Below the pieces are notes generated by a model. It was not told where the DNA came from and ran no database searches. It was given only the letters and a program-made list of their open reading frames with translations. The position numbers and the translations under genes were made by a program. From an uncultured Myxococcaceae bacterium (GTDB lineage: Bacteria > Myxococcota_A > Polyangia > Polyangiales > Ga0077539), in the NCBI GenBank assembly GCA_945952225.1, contig CAMFHP010000031.1:1-64000 (forward strand): a stretch of 64,000 bases of DNA. The letters are read 5' to 3'. Numbering within the stretch: position 1 is the stretch's first letter; each line of letters opens with the position of its first letter. This document shows positions 27,935-37,117 of the stretch, piece after piece.

Positions 27935-28942
27935 TCAGGGTTCGGGCGACGCGCCGCGGGCGATGACGCTCGCGCCGTACGCGTACTTGCGGGCGCGCAT
28001 CACGGCGCCGAGGGGGCGGAACTCTTCGACGGCGTGCCACGGGTCGAAGCTCATGGCCTCGACGCGCGCGCAGAGCTCGCGGCCTTCGGGGGTCGCGAGG
28101 TCGACGCGCGGGAGCGTGAGCGTCGCGAGCTCGATGGGCGGAGAGGCCTCGTCGGTCCAGAGCACGCTGGCGTCTTCGATGGGCGTGCGCGTGTCGTCGA
28201 CGTAGAGCTGCGCGCGGAGCGAGAACACCACGTCGCCCTGCTGGAGCCGCGCGATGAGCTCGTCGCGGTAGCCGTCGACGCCAATGGGCTTCTCGGCGGG
28301 CTCGACGGGGCGCACGGGCACGAGCTGGAGCTTCGCGGCGAAGGGTCCGAAGCGCACGGGCGCGGCGGTGTAGTAGGGCACCGTCGCGAGGGAGCGCGGC
28401 TGCGGCGTGCCGAGCAGACGCTTGAGCAGACCCAGCGTGCGGCCCACGCCGAAGGCCATGAAGAGCCGCGGGAGGAGCAGCGCCTGGCCCTTCGCTTCGG
28501 CCTTCAGGAAGGTCACGAAATCATCGGGGCTGCCGATGGAGAACGTGGGCGTGGTGATGAAGAGAAAATCCTGCGTGGTGCAGTGTTCGAGGCCCTCGAT
28601 GAGCTTGCGGCCGGGCACGTCGTAGACCTTCAGCGCGAAGCCTCGCACGTCGGGCGCGCCGTCTTTCTGCCGCCGTCCCATCGCGTTGGAGAAGCGCACC
28701 ATCGCGCGCTGCGGGCCCTGCGTCGCGAAGAGCGAGACCTTGAGCTCCTCGGGGAGGTCGGGTCGCACGGTCAGCACGGCCTCGCAGCCCACGTGTCCCT
28801 TGAGGTGCAGCGCGCGGCCGAGGGGCTCTCCCTTCGCGAAGCCCTTCTGCAACGCGCGGAGGTCGTCGGCGTAGCGCGTGAAGCGCGCGGCCTCGTCGTC
28901 GGGAACGGTCTCGCGCCACTGCGTGCGGGGGTCGGTGCTCAT
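27935..28942 (-). CDS. Catalase-superfamily heme protein, 335 aa
   Basis: Resembles the catalase superfamily, in the small 'catalase-like' branch: HLKGHVGCEAVLTV (distal His region), MVRFSNAMGRRQKDGAPDVRGFALKVYDVPG (the conserved barrel segment) and FLFITTPTFSIG in place of the usual FFIRD stretch. The Asn normally near the heme (NNTPVFF) is not present, which suggests a peroxidase-like rather than true catalase activity. Length is well short of ~480-residue catalases. ATG at 28942 (MSTDPRTQW); the upstream extension is Arg-rich and unlikely. Single gene, convergent with the preceding gene 24 bp away and divergent from dabA. Confidence 0.82.
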   Translation of the reverse strand: MSTDPRTQWRETVPDDEAARFTRYADDLRALQKGFAKGEPLGRALHLKGHVGCEAVLTVRPDLPEELKVSLFATQGPQRAMVRFSNAMGRRQKDGAPDVRGFALKVYDVPGRKLIEGLEHCTTQDFLFITTPTFSIGSPDDFVTFLKAEAKGQALLLPRLFMAFGVGRTLGLLKRLLGTPQPRSLATVPYYTAAPVRFGPFAAKLQLVPVRPVEPAEKPIGVDGYRDELIARLQQGDVVFSLRAQLYVDDTRTPIEDASVLWTDEASPPIELATLTLPRVDLATPEGRELCARVEAMSFDPWHAVEEFRPLGAVMRARKYAYGASVIARGASPEP

Positions 28943-29187
28943 CGGGGCGGCGACGCTAGCAGCTTCACACCCGCGACGTCTGCACCGCCACGCGCGCCGT
29001 GCGGCCCATCTCGGGCCGAGGGCGCGTCCCCATGTGCCCCACCCGACGAACCCCACGACCGCCGACCGCAACCCCCGTCGCTTGGAAATCCACATGGCTG
29101 AACTGGCCATGACACCATGCGGCCCGGAACCTGCTTTTGCGGCCCTCAGGCGCGTGTCCCTCTTCGCCGCGCCGACTGGTGATCCCC

Positions 29188-32100
29188 GTGTCAGTACACC
29201 CCTCTGCCGCGCACGGCGCCGCGGATTCGCGCGAAGAACACCTCGCGCACTGCCTCCATCACCTCGGGCACCTGCTCCCCGACCAGGGGCCCATCGACGT
29301 GTTCGTGCACCACAACACGCTGCACGCGTTTCAGCACCTCCCGTTTCACGACGCGGTGGTCGCCGCGAGCGAGCAGTTCGGCACCGAGCCGTACCTCCCC
29401 GAGTCGCGCTTCCGAGCCTTCTACGCCGAGGGTCGCATCACCGAGGCCGACCTGCGCGCCGCGCTCGCCGCCTCGCCGCGGGCCGACGTCGCGCTCCTCG
29501 GGGGCCTCGACGAAGACACGCTCGATCTGCTGCTCCTGCGCCACGAGATCACCACGGAGCACCCGGCCCGATGGCGCTGGCTCGTCGACGAGCGCGCGGC
29601 GCTGCGACGGCTGCGTCCCGATGTGCCCGCGGCGGTGCGCGCGGGGTTTCTCGACCGCTCGACGCGCGCCCTCGACGCGCTCGCGCGCGACGCCGCCGAC
29701 CTCGCCGCGGTGACCGCGAAGCTCGGTGGAGGCTTCGACCCTTCGGCCTCCGTGACCGACCTCGCCTCGCTGCGCCGCGCGATCGTGCGCGAGCCCGAAG
29801 CGATGGCCGTGGGCGCGCTCTGGGCCGCGTGCGCGAACACCGCCGTCGACCGCGCGAAGCCTCCGCGCCGACACCCGGGCTTCTACCGCGACCTGCTCAA
29901 GGAGCTCACCGCCGAAGACCCCGCGGAGCTCGCGCACCCGGTGATCATCCGGTACACGGCCGCGTACCTCGACATGGGCGTGGCCGACTGGCACATGCCC
30001 GACCGGCACCTCGGGCTCTTTCGCGCGTGGCGCGCGCTGGCCCTCGCCCCCTTCGCGCCGGAGCCTCCGTGGCTCGACGGGCTCGATGCCTTTCTGCGCG
30101 AAAGGGACACGCCGACGCGCGTGATCCTCGACCTGCTCGACCTGCTGCGCGTGCCTCGCGATGCGTGGGCGTCGTTCCTCACGCGCGTGGCGCTGGAGCT
30201 GCCGGGGTGGGCCGGGATGATCCACCGCCTGGAGCGCCGCCCCGGCGACCGCGCGCCCGGCGCACCGCCCGCCTCGCTGCTCGACTTTCTCGCGATGCGC
30301 TTCACCTACGACTATTTCGCGTGGAGCGATGTCGCGCGTCGGCGGCTGCGCTTCGACGGTCCGCTCGCGACGTTGCCCGCCCACGTCGACGCGCTGCCGC
30401 TGCACCCGCACGACGCGGCCGCGCGCGTCGATGCGCCGTGGCGGCTCTTTCAGATCGCGCAGCTCGCGGGGCTCACGGCCCTCGACGTGGCGGCCCTCTC
30501 GCCCGAGGCCCGCGCGGCGATCCTCGCGCGCGAAGACGGCTTTCACCACGTCGCGCGGCGCCGCGTGTGGCTCGAAGCGTACGAGCGTCGCTACCGCCAG
30601 CGCGTGCTGCGTGGGATCGCCGACAACCTCAAGCGCCCGTTGAAGGCGCGCACCGTCGCCGACGCCGACCTCACGACGCAGTACGTGGTGTGCTTCGACG
30701 ACCGCGAGGAGGCCTTTCGCCGACACCTCGAAGACAGCGACCCCGGCGCCGAGACCTTCGGCAACGCGGGCTTCTTCGGCGTGCCCATGGACTACCGCGG
30801 CCTCGACGACACGAAGGACGCGCCGCTCTGCCCCGTGGTGGTCACGCCGACGAACCGCGTCGAGGAGCGCCCCGTCGACCGCGAGGTGTCGGTCGCCGAC
30901 GAGCGACGCGCGCGCCGTCGCACGCTCGCGAGGGCGCTGCACCGCCTCGATGAGTCGTCGCGGGCGCTCGTGCGCGGCGCGCTGCTCACGCCCGCGTTCG
31001 GACTGCTCACCGCGGTGCCGTGGGCGCTCAAGACCTTCGCGCCGCGCCTCGAAGCAACGCTCCGCGAGGGAAGCGCCGCGGCGGCCATTCCGACGCCGCA
31101 CACGGAGCTCAAGGTGCTGCGCCGCGACGACGAGCCCGTGGCGCCGGGCGCGAAGCCCGTGGGCTTCACCGTCGCCGAGGCCGTGCTCCGCGTGGGCAAC
31201 TCGTTCGAGAACATCGGGCTCGTGACGCGCTTCGCGCCCCTCGTCGTGGTGCTCGGCCACGGGGGCATCAGCGTGAACAACCCGCACCGCTCGGCCTACG
31301 ACTGCGGCGCGTGCGGCGGCGCTCACGGCGGTCCCAACGCGCGGGCCATCGCGCTGCTCGCGAACGACCCCGCAGTGCGCGAGGGGCTGCGCGCGCGGGG
31401 GGTGAACATTCCCGACGGCACGTGGGTGATCGGCGGCGAGCACAACACCACCACCGACGGCATCACGTTCTGGGACCTCGACCGCGTGCCCGACTCGCAC
31501 CGCGCGCACCTCGCCCACGCGCGGAAGATCCTCGACGCGGCCCGCGCCCTCTCGGCGCACGAGCGATGCCGCAAGTTCGAATCGGCCCCGCGCAACCCGA
31601 CGCCCGCGCGCGCGCTGCGCCACGTCGAGGGACGCGCCGCGGACCCCTCGCAGGCCCGCCCCGAGCTCGGTCACGTCACCGTCGCGTCGGGCATCGTGGG
31701 GCGACGCGCGCTCACCCGCGGACTCTTTCTCGACCGACGGAGCTTCGTCATCTCGTACGACCCCGCCGTCGACCCCGAGGGCCGCGTGCTGGAGCGCATT
31801 CTTCAAGCCGCGGGTCCCGTGGGCGCGGGCATCAACCTCGAATACTTCTTCTCGTGCACCGACAACGACCGCTTCGGGGCGGGCACGAAGCTCCCGCACA
31901 ACCCCGTGGGCCTCTTCGGGGTGATGGACGGCTCGTTCAGCGACCTGCGCACGGGCCTGCCGCGGCAGATGATCGAGATCCACGAGGCGATGCGCCTGCT
32001 GCTCGTGGTCGAAGCGACGCCCGCGCGACTGCTGGAGATCGCAGGCCGTCAGGCCGAGGTGCGCGAGCTCGTGGTGAACGGCTGGGTGCAGCTCGTGTCG

Positions 32101-32271
32101 CTCGACCCCGAGACCGGCGCGATGCAGCGCTTCACCGCCGACGGCTTCGTGCCGTGGACGCCCGACGATGAGCCCGCCACGCCGACGACGCCCGCGTGGC
32201 GCCAGTGGTACGCGGGCACGATGGACTTCGTACCCCCGGCCGTGAAGGCCGACGCGGGAGCCTCGCGATGA
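29188..32271 (+). CDS. dabA: DabA, inorganic carbon accumulation subunit, 1027 aa
   Basis: DUF2309/DabA protein, the cytoplasmic carbonic-anhydrase-like half of the DAB complex that takes up CO2/bicarbonate using an ion gradient. FVHHNTLHAFQHLPF near the start and ITFWDLDRVP-type segments are family features. The zinc site is intact: Cys502 and Asp504 in VCFDDREE, His691 in VLGHGG and Cys706 in DCGACGG; the His-Cys spacing of 15 matches the described Halothiobacillus protein. The start is uncertain: GTG 29188, GTG 29179 or TTG 29137. The stop overlaps the next gene by ATGA. Confidence 0.9.
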   Translation: MSVHPSAAHGAADSREEHLAHCLHHLGHLLPDQGPIDVFVHHNTLHAFQHLPFHDAVVAASEQFGTEPYLPESRFRAFYAEGRITEADLRAALAASPRADVALLGGLDEDTLDLLLLRHEITTEHPARWRWLVDERAALRRLRPDVPAAVRAGFLDRSTRALDALARDAADLAAVTAKLGGGFDPSASVTDLASLRRAIVREPEAMAVGALWAACANTAVDRAKPPRRHPGFYRDLLKELTAEDPAELAHPVIIRYTAAYLDMGVADWHMPDRHLGLFRAWRALALAPFAPEPPWLDGLDAFLRERDTPTRVILDLLDLLRVPRDAWASFLTRVALELPGWAGMIHRLERRPGDRAPGAPPASLLDFLAMRFTYDYFAWSDVARRRLRFDGPLATLPAHVDALPLHPHDAAARVDAPWRLFQIAQLAGLTALDVAALSPEARAAILAREDGFHHVARRRVWLEAYERRYRQRVLRGIADNLKRPLKARTVADADLTTQYVVCFDDREEAFRRHLEDSDPGAETFGNAGFFGVPMDYRGLDDTKDAPLCPVVVTPTNRVEERPVDREVSVADERRARRRTLARALHRLDESSRALVRGALLTPAFGLLTAVPWALKTFAPRLEATLREGSAAAAIPTPHTELKVLRRDDEPVAPGAKPVGFTVAEAVLRVGNSFENIGLVTRFAPLVVVLGHGGISVNNPHRSAYDCGACGGAHGGPNARAIALLANDPAVREGLRARGVNIPDGTWVIGGEHNTTTDGITFWDLDRVPDSHRAHLAHARKILDAARALSAHERCRKFESAPRNPTPARALRHVEGRAADPSQARPELGHVTVASGIVGRRALTRGLFLDRRSFVISYDPAVDPEGRVLERILQAAGPVGAGINLEYFFSCTDNDRFGAGTKLPHNPVGLFGVMDGSFSDLRTGLPRQMIEIHEAMRLLLVVEATPARLLEIAGRQAEVRELVVNGWVQLVSLDPETGAMQRFTADGFVPWTPDDEPATPTTPAWRQWYAGTMDFVPPAVKADAGASR

Positions 32272-33668
32272 CCCTGGAGACCATTCTCGAAACGGCCATG
32301 GGCGCGGCCGTGGCGACGCCCGCGCTGGCCTTTCTCGCGCTCGGTGTGCTGTGGCTGCTCGATCGGGCGCCGGGCGAGCGCGCCACCGCGCGGATCGTGA
32401 CGTCGGCGCTGGCCGTGTCGCTCGCGAGCTCGGTGGTCGTGGCCGTGGAGTTCGCGCGCCGCGGCGGGGTCGCGCTGCCGGTGGACCTCGGCGAGTGGTT
32501 CCACGTGAGCGGCTACCGCTTCGAGCTCACGACGCTGCTCGACGGGCTCACGGTCACGATGATGCTGCTCGTGAGCTTCATCACCCTGCTCACGGGTCAT
32601 TTCTCCGTGCGCTACCTGCACCGCGAGCGGGGCTTCTTTCGCTTCTTCGCGCTGCTCTCGGTGTTCACGTCGGCGATGATGCTGCTCGTCACCGCGGGCT
32701 CCTTCGACCTGCTCTTCGCGGGCTGGGAGCTCGTGGGCCTCACGTCGATCCTCCTCGTGGGCTTCTTTCACGAACGCGCGGGCCCGACGCGCGCCGCGGT
32801 GCGCGTGATGGTGACCTACCGCCTCTGCGACGTGGGCCTGCTCCTCGGCGCGGCGATGCTGCACCACCACACGCACACGTCGCTCTTCGCCGAGCTGCGC
32901 ACCTCGCCCGCGGTGCTGCACCTCGGGCCCTTCTACAGCTCGCTCGTGGGCATGAGCTTCCTCCTCGCGGCGGCGGGCAAATCCGCGCTCTTTCCCATGG
33001 GCGGCTGGCTCCCGCGCGCCATGGAGGGACCCACCGCGTCGAGCGCGCTCTTCTACGCCTCGCTCTCGGTGCACGCGGGCGTGTACCTCCTGCTCCGCGC
33101 CGAGCCGCTCATCGAGCACGCGCCCCTCGCGCGCCTCGCGATGGTGGGCGTCGGCGTGGTCACCGCGGTGCACGCGACGATGGTGGCCCGCACGCAGACC
33201 GACGCGAAGAGCCGCCTCGCCTACGCGGCCATGACCCAGGTGGGCGTGATGGTCATCGAGGTCGCCTTCGGGTTCACGCGCCTCGCCACGCTGCACCTCG
33301 CGACGCACGCGCTGCTGCGCGGCTACCAGATGATCCTCGCGCCATCGAGCCTGCACACGGCCCTCGCGCGGCAGACCATGTACGGCACCGACCCGCTCCC
33401 CGGCTACGACCCCGTGGGCGACCGTCTCTCCCCCGCGACGGAGCGCGTCTGGTACCGCCTCGCCGTCGACCGCTTTCACCTCGACGTGGTCTTCGATCAG
33501 TGGGTCGCGCGGATGTTCTTGCGCGTCGGTCACCTCCTCGACGGCTTCGAACTCGTGAGCGTGCGCGCCGTGGCCCGCTCCCTCGGCGGAAGCGCCGTCG
33601 ACACCACGCCGCCCTCGCCCCCCACGCCGCCGGAGCCCCCGACGCACGCCCCGCAGGAGGCCCGCTGA
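32268..33668 (+). CDS. dabB: DabB-like NuoL/MrpA-type membrane subunit, 466 aa
   Basis: Proton-conducting antiporter-like subunit (Proton_antipo_M, NuoL type) with ~12 helices. Residues typical of the channel are present: the Glu in FAGWELVGLTSILLVGFFHER, the Lys in AAGKSALFPMGGWLPRAMEGPT and HATMVARTQTDAKSRLAYAAMTQVG. Family DabB proteins are NuoL-like and supply ion flux to drive DabA. It starts inside the dabA stop (ATGA), ensuring matched amounts. The C-terminus ends in a Pro-rich tail. The next gene follows after only 2 bp. It is not part of a complex I operon: no other nuo genes are present. Confidence 0.88.
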   Translation: MTLETILETAMGAAVATPALAFLALGVLWLLDRAPGERATARIVTSALAVSLASSVVVAVEFARRGGVALPVDLGEWFHVSGYRFELTTLLDGLTVTMMLLVSFITLLTGHFSVRYLHRERGFFRFFALLSVFTSAMMLLVTAGSFDLLFAGWELVGLTSILLVGFFHERAGPTRAAVRVMVTYRLCDVGLLLGAAMLHHHTHTSLFAELRTSPAVLHLGPFYSSLVGMSFLLAAAGKSALFPMGGWLPRAMEGPTASSALFYASLSVHAGVYLLLRAEPLIEHAPLARLAMVGVGVVTAVHATMVARTQTDAKSRLAYAAMTQVGVMVIEVAFGFTRLATLHLATHALLRGYQMILAPSSLHTALARQTMYGTDPLPGYDPVGDRLSPATERVWYRLAVDRFHLDVVFDQWVARMFLRVGHLLDGFELVSVRAVARSLGGSAVDTTPPSPPTPPEPPTHAPQEAR

Positions 33669-33670
33669 CC

Positions 33671-35203
33671 ATGCTCACGCTCCTCGTGCTCCTGCCCGCG
33701 CTGGGCTCGCTCGCGCTCCTCGCCCGCAGCGACGAGCGCTTCACGCGCCGCATCGCGACGGCCTTCGTGCTCCCCTCGTTCGCGCTCTCGATGTGGGTCG
33801 CGCAGCGCATCCACGGCGACACGGGCGCGGTGCAATTCGAAGAGGTCTACCCGCTCGTCTTCGGCGTGCGCTGGCGCCTCGGCGTCGACGGCCTCAGCGC
33901 GCTCTTTCTCCCGACGGCCAACACCGTGGCCCTCGCGCTGCTGCTCGGCTCGCCGCGCGCCTCCCTCGACCGCCGCAACGTGGCCGCGCTCCTCGGCACG
34001 CTCGCGGCGTCGCTGGGCATCCTGTGCAGCCTCGACCTCGCGCTCCTCGGCGTGTTCTGGGTGCTGCGGCTCATCCCCGGGCGCTGGGTGATTCCGCACA
34101 CCGAAACCGCCGCCGCGCGGGGGTGGTTCGCACGCACCTGGTCGATCTTTCTCTGGGGCGGATCGATGCCCCTGCTCCCCGTGATCGCGGCCGCGGGCTG
34201 GGTGGGAATGCAGGCCCACGCGGCGCATCCCTTCGACTACCACGAGGCCGTCGCGCGAGGGCTGCCCGACGCCTGGCAGCTCCCGCTCTTTCTCCTCGCG
34301 ATGCTGGCGATCTTCATGCGCCTCGCGATCGCGCCCTTTCACGCGTGGCTCCCGCTGCTGCTCGAACACGGGCCCTACGCCACGGGCACCTTCATCGTGA
34401 CCGTGCAGGTGCCGCTGTACCTCTTCGCGCGCGTGGCCGTGCCGCTCTTTCCCCACGCGCAGGCCGCGGGGCAGCCCGTGATCATCGCCTTCGCCGTGTG
34501 GAGCGCGTTCTACGGCGCCATGCTGGCGGTCGCGCAGCGCGGGCTCCGTCGCTCGCTGGGCTTCATCGCCGTGAGCCACTCGGGCTTCGCGCTCATGGGC
34601 ATGGCCTCGCTCAACGCCGAGGCCGTGCACGGCGCGATCCTCCAGAGCGTCGCGTCGGGGGTGGCCCTCGCGGGGCTGCTCGTGCTGATGCGCGGACTGC
34701 TCGCGCGCACGGGCACCACGCGCGTCGACGAGCTCGGCGGCGTGGCCGCGCAGGCGCCGCGCATGACCGTGGCGTTCGTGATCTTCGCGGTGTCGGCGCT
34801 GGGCTTCCCCGGCTCGATGACCTTCGTGAGCGAAGACCTCCTCTTTCACGGCGTGCTCGCGCTGCATCCGCTCGTGGCGACCGCGCTGCTCGTGACCACG
34901 GCGATCAACGCGATCGCCCTGCTGCGCGGCGTGCTCCGCACGTTCTTCGGCCGACCGGGACGCGTCACGCGCGACATTCCCGTCGACGACCTCGGTCGCC
35001 GCGAGCGCTTCGCGATCCTGCTGCTGGCGGCGCTGGTGATCGTGGGCGGGCTCCGTCCGCAGCCGCTGCTCGACGTGCCCGCGGGCTACGTGCGCACGCT
35101 CCTCGAAGGGCACGGCGCAGCCACGGAGGGAACGCACGACGACGCCCACCACGAGCCCCACGACGCCCACGACCCCGACCCCGCGGACCACGCCGCGCGC
35201 TGA
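33671..35203 (+). CDS. Second NuoM/NuoL-like membrane subunit of the Dab locus, 510 aa
   Basis: Another Proton_antipo_M protein of ~14 helices, different from the one before it. Channel-type segments include RWRLGVDGLSALFLP, RLAIAPFHAWLPLLLEHGP, QRGLRRSLGFIAVSHSGFALMG and LGFPGSMTFVSEDLLFHG. AGGAGG lies upstream of ATG 33671. Known DAB systems are usually DabA plus one DabB; here a second subunit is coupled to them, so the complex may have two ion channels, or this subunit may be an alternative partner. The last ~25 residues are an Asp/His-rich tail (HDDAHHEPHDAHD) that could bind a metal such as zinc or nickel. Confidence 0.85.
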   Translation: MLTLLVLLPALGSLALLARSDERFTRRIATAFVLPSFALSMWVAQRIHGDTGAVQFEEVYPLVFGVRWRLGVDGLSALFLPTANTVALALLLGSPRASLDRRNVAALLGTLAASLGILCSLDLALLGVFWVLRLIPGRWVIPHTETAAARGWFARTWSIFLWGGSMPLLPVIAAAGWVGMQAHAAHPFDYHEAVARGLPDAWQLPLFLLAMLAIFMRLAIAPFHAWLPLLLEHGPYATGTFIVTVQVPLYLFARVAVPLFPHAQAAGQPVIIAFAVWSAFYGAMLAVAQRGLRRSLGFIAVSHSGFALMGMASLNAEAVHGAILQSVASGVALAGLLVLMRGLLARTGTTRVDELGGVAAQAPRMTVAFVIFAVSALGFPGSMTFVSEDLLFHGVLALHPLVATALLVTTAINAIALLRGVLRTFFGRPGRVTRDIPVDDLGRRERFAILLLAALVIVGGLRPQPLLDVPAGYVRTLLEGHGAATEGTHDDAHHEPHDAHDPDPADHAAR

Positions 35204-35259
35204 TCGCCCCCGCACACCGACGACGCGCCGCGGACGTTTTGTGTGATCTTCGGCGGGCC

Positions 35260-35865
35260 ATGAACACCGCCCTCCAGTGCCCACGTTGCGGCGCGCCGCT
35301 GCCGCCGCCCACCACGATGCGCTTCGCGTGCGGCTACTGCCGCGGCGCCCTCGCGATCACCGCGGTCGACGAGCTCGCGCCCCCGCCGCCGCGCACGCTG
35401 CGCCTCCATGATTTCGGGCGATCGAAGATCGATGCGATCCGGGTGATCCGCGAGATCACGGGCTTCGGGCTCGCCGAGGCGAAGGCGCTCTCGGAGCAGA
35501 CGCCGCCCGTCGACGTGCCCGTGCGCGTCGACGACCGGACGCTCTCGCTCGCGCTCGACGCGCTCCGTCCGCTGGGCGCGCGGTGGGAGTACGTCGACGC
35601 GGCGTCGCAGCGCTACGCGAGCGCCGCGACGGACGCGGTGACCGCCACCGCGGGCGAGCCCGAGGTCGAGCTCCTCGGGTGCGGGCGCAACCTCATCTCG
35701 GTCATCGCCGCGGTGCGCGAGGTGACGGGCCTCGGCCTCGCGCAGTCGAAGGCGCTCTGCGACCGCGCGCCCTCGCGGCTGCGTCCGTCGGCGAAGTTCA
35801 CCGTGGAGCAGGCCGCGCAGAAGCTCGCCGCCGCGGGGGCCACGGTGCGCGTCGTGGGGCGGTGA
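35260..35865 (+). CDS. Zinc-ribbon protein with two L7/L12-C-terminal-like domains, 201 aa
   Basis: N-terminal CPRCGAP and CGYC pairs (residues ~7-27) form a probable zinc ribbon. Two ~55-residue domains follow. Each resembles the C-terminal domain of ribosomal protein L7/L12, with KIDAIRVIREITGFGLAEAKAL (residues ~56-77) and NLISVIAAVREVTGLGLAQSKAL (residues ~143-165). In L7/L12 this domain recruits translation GTPases; stand-alone copies are of unknown function. It follows the Dab operon by 56 bp and converges with the CrtC-like gene with no gap. A role in translation or in a GTPase-linked process is only a guess. Confidence 0.78.
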   Translation: MNTALQCPRCGAPLPPPTTMRFACGYCRGALAITAVDELAPPPPRTLRLHDFGRSKIDAIRVIREITGFGLAEAKALSEQTPPVDVPVRVDDRTLSLALDALRPLGARWEYVDAASQRYASAATDAVTATAGEPEVELLGCGRNLISVIAAVREVTGLGLAQSKALCDRAPSRLRPSAKFTVEQAAQKLAAAGATVRVVGR

Positions 35866-36981
35866 CTACATCCCGCCCTTCGCGTAGCCCCCGAGCTCCA
35901 TGAAGGCCTCGCCCGTGCGCGATGCGCCTTCGAGCGTGCCGGTCACTGCGCACACGCCCTCCCAGAACTCGAAGGTCGCGAGCAGCGGAATCGCGCTGGG
36001 GTTTCGCACCTGCTTCGCGAAGCGGGCATCGACCTTGAGCGCGCCGAAGAGTACCGATGCGCCGGCGCCGTCGCTCACCGTGAGCGTGAGGTCGAAGGCC
36101 AGCGGATACACGCCGTCAGGGTCTGCAGGCCGCCCTGCCCCCGTCGCGACCGTGAGTTCGAAGTCGAGCGCCACGACGTCGCCGTTGGCCCGCACGAGCC
36201 GCGCGCCGCGCGCCACCCGCGCCCCGTCGCGGCGCTGTTCGATCGCGTAGCAGGCGAGCTCCTCGTTCTGATCGAGGTGGATCGCGAAGAACTGCCATCG
36301 TCGCGCGAAGGCGAGCAGCAGGCCCCACTGGTGGTCGACCCAGCCGCGGCCGGTGACGCTCCAGTCGCCGGCGCCGTCGTGAAACGTGCCGGTCACGGTC
36401 ATCGCCGTGTGGGCGTAGTAGGCCGCGCGCACGCCGTCGCCGAGGCCCATGTCGGCGCACCCGTCGTCGCCGTGGAGCAGGGGCTTCTTCGTCGATTCGA
36501 GGTCGACGACCAGGCGACGCCCCGAGAGGTCGGCGTCGATGGCGTACGTGTACGGCCTGCCGGGCTTCGCGGCGTTGCCGATGGTCCACGCGGCGCCCTG
36601 CGCGGGATCGCTGGGGGGAAAGGTGCCCACGAAGCCGTGCCGACGACGGCGCACCTCCCACGGGAGCGTGATGCGCTGGCGGCCCTCGTAGCGCTGCGCA
36701 TCGACGTCGATGAGCGCGACGTACGCCCCGTAGGCGAGCCCGACGCCCGCGAGCGGATCGGCGAGGCGGAACACCGTGGTCTCGAACGCGAGCCGACGGT
36801 CGTCGTAGCCGGTGCCCGTCGCCGTGACGTGCGCGACGACGTACCACCACTCGGTGGGAAAGCCATGGTCGGCCTCGTCGGCGGGCAACGCGATCGCGCG
36901 CTTCACGTGCCACCCCGCGCTGCGCGCGATGACCGCGAGCGCGTGGATCCACGGATCGAATCGGGCGGGTGTGATGAGCAA
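35866..36981 (-). CDS. CrtC/AttH-like lipocalin-domain protein, 371 aa
   Basis: Resembles carotenoid 1,2-hydratase (CrtC)/AttH proteins: FPTEWWYVVAHVTATG near residue 40 matches the HWWYxxG-type opening block, and GRGWVDHQWG plus FFAIHLDQNEELACY match the second lipocalin half. CrtC adds water to the end of acyclic carotenoids; AttH members act on other lipids. The TTG start at 36981 (MLITPARF) is chosen for the GGAGG site just upstream. It is divergent from a desaturase-type flavoprotein gene, a pairing that suggests shared terpenoid or carotenoid chemistry. True CrtC activity cannot be claimed without a phytoene pathway nearby. Confidence 0.75.
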   Translation of the reverse strand: MLITPARFDPWIHALAVIARSAGWHVKRAIALPADEADHGFPTEWWYVVAHVTATGTGYDDRRLAFETTVFRLADPLAGVGLAYGAYVALIDVDAQRYEGRQRITLPWEVRRRRHGFVGTFPPSDPAQGAAWTIGNAAKPGRPYTYAIDADLSGRRLVVDLESTKKPLLHGDDGCADMGLGDGVRAAYYAHTAMTVTGTFHDGAGDWSVTGRGWVDHQWGLLLAFARRWQFFAIHLDQNEELACYAIEQRRDGARVARGARLVRANGDVVALDFELTVATGAGRPADPDGVYPLAFDLTLTVSDGAGASVLFGALKVDARFAKQVRNPSAIPLLATFEFWEGVCAVTGTLEGASRTGEAFMELGGYAKGGM

Positions 36982-37117
36982 AGGGGTCCTCCTCCCGGGC
37001 AACGAGACCGCCGCCCACCGGTTCCTCTCGCGGCGACAGTACCTCCAGAATCGCGTAGGGCGACATCGAAGCGCACTGGTACGCTGCCGCCCGCAACGAG
37101 AGGGGGACGAGGCGCGC

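Noticed and set aside
32268-35203. Complex I (nuo) or Mrp antiporter operon
   Set aside because: No other nuo or mrp subunits are present and the first gene is DabA with its zinc site, which defines the locus as inorganic carbon uptake.
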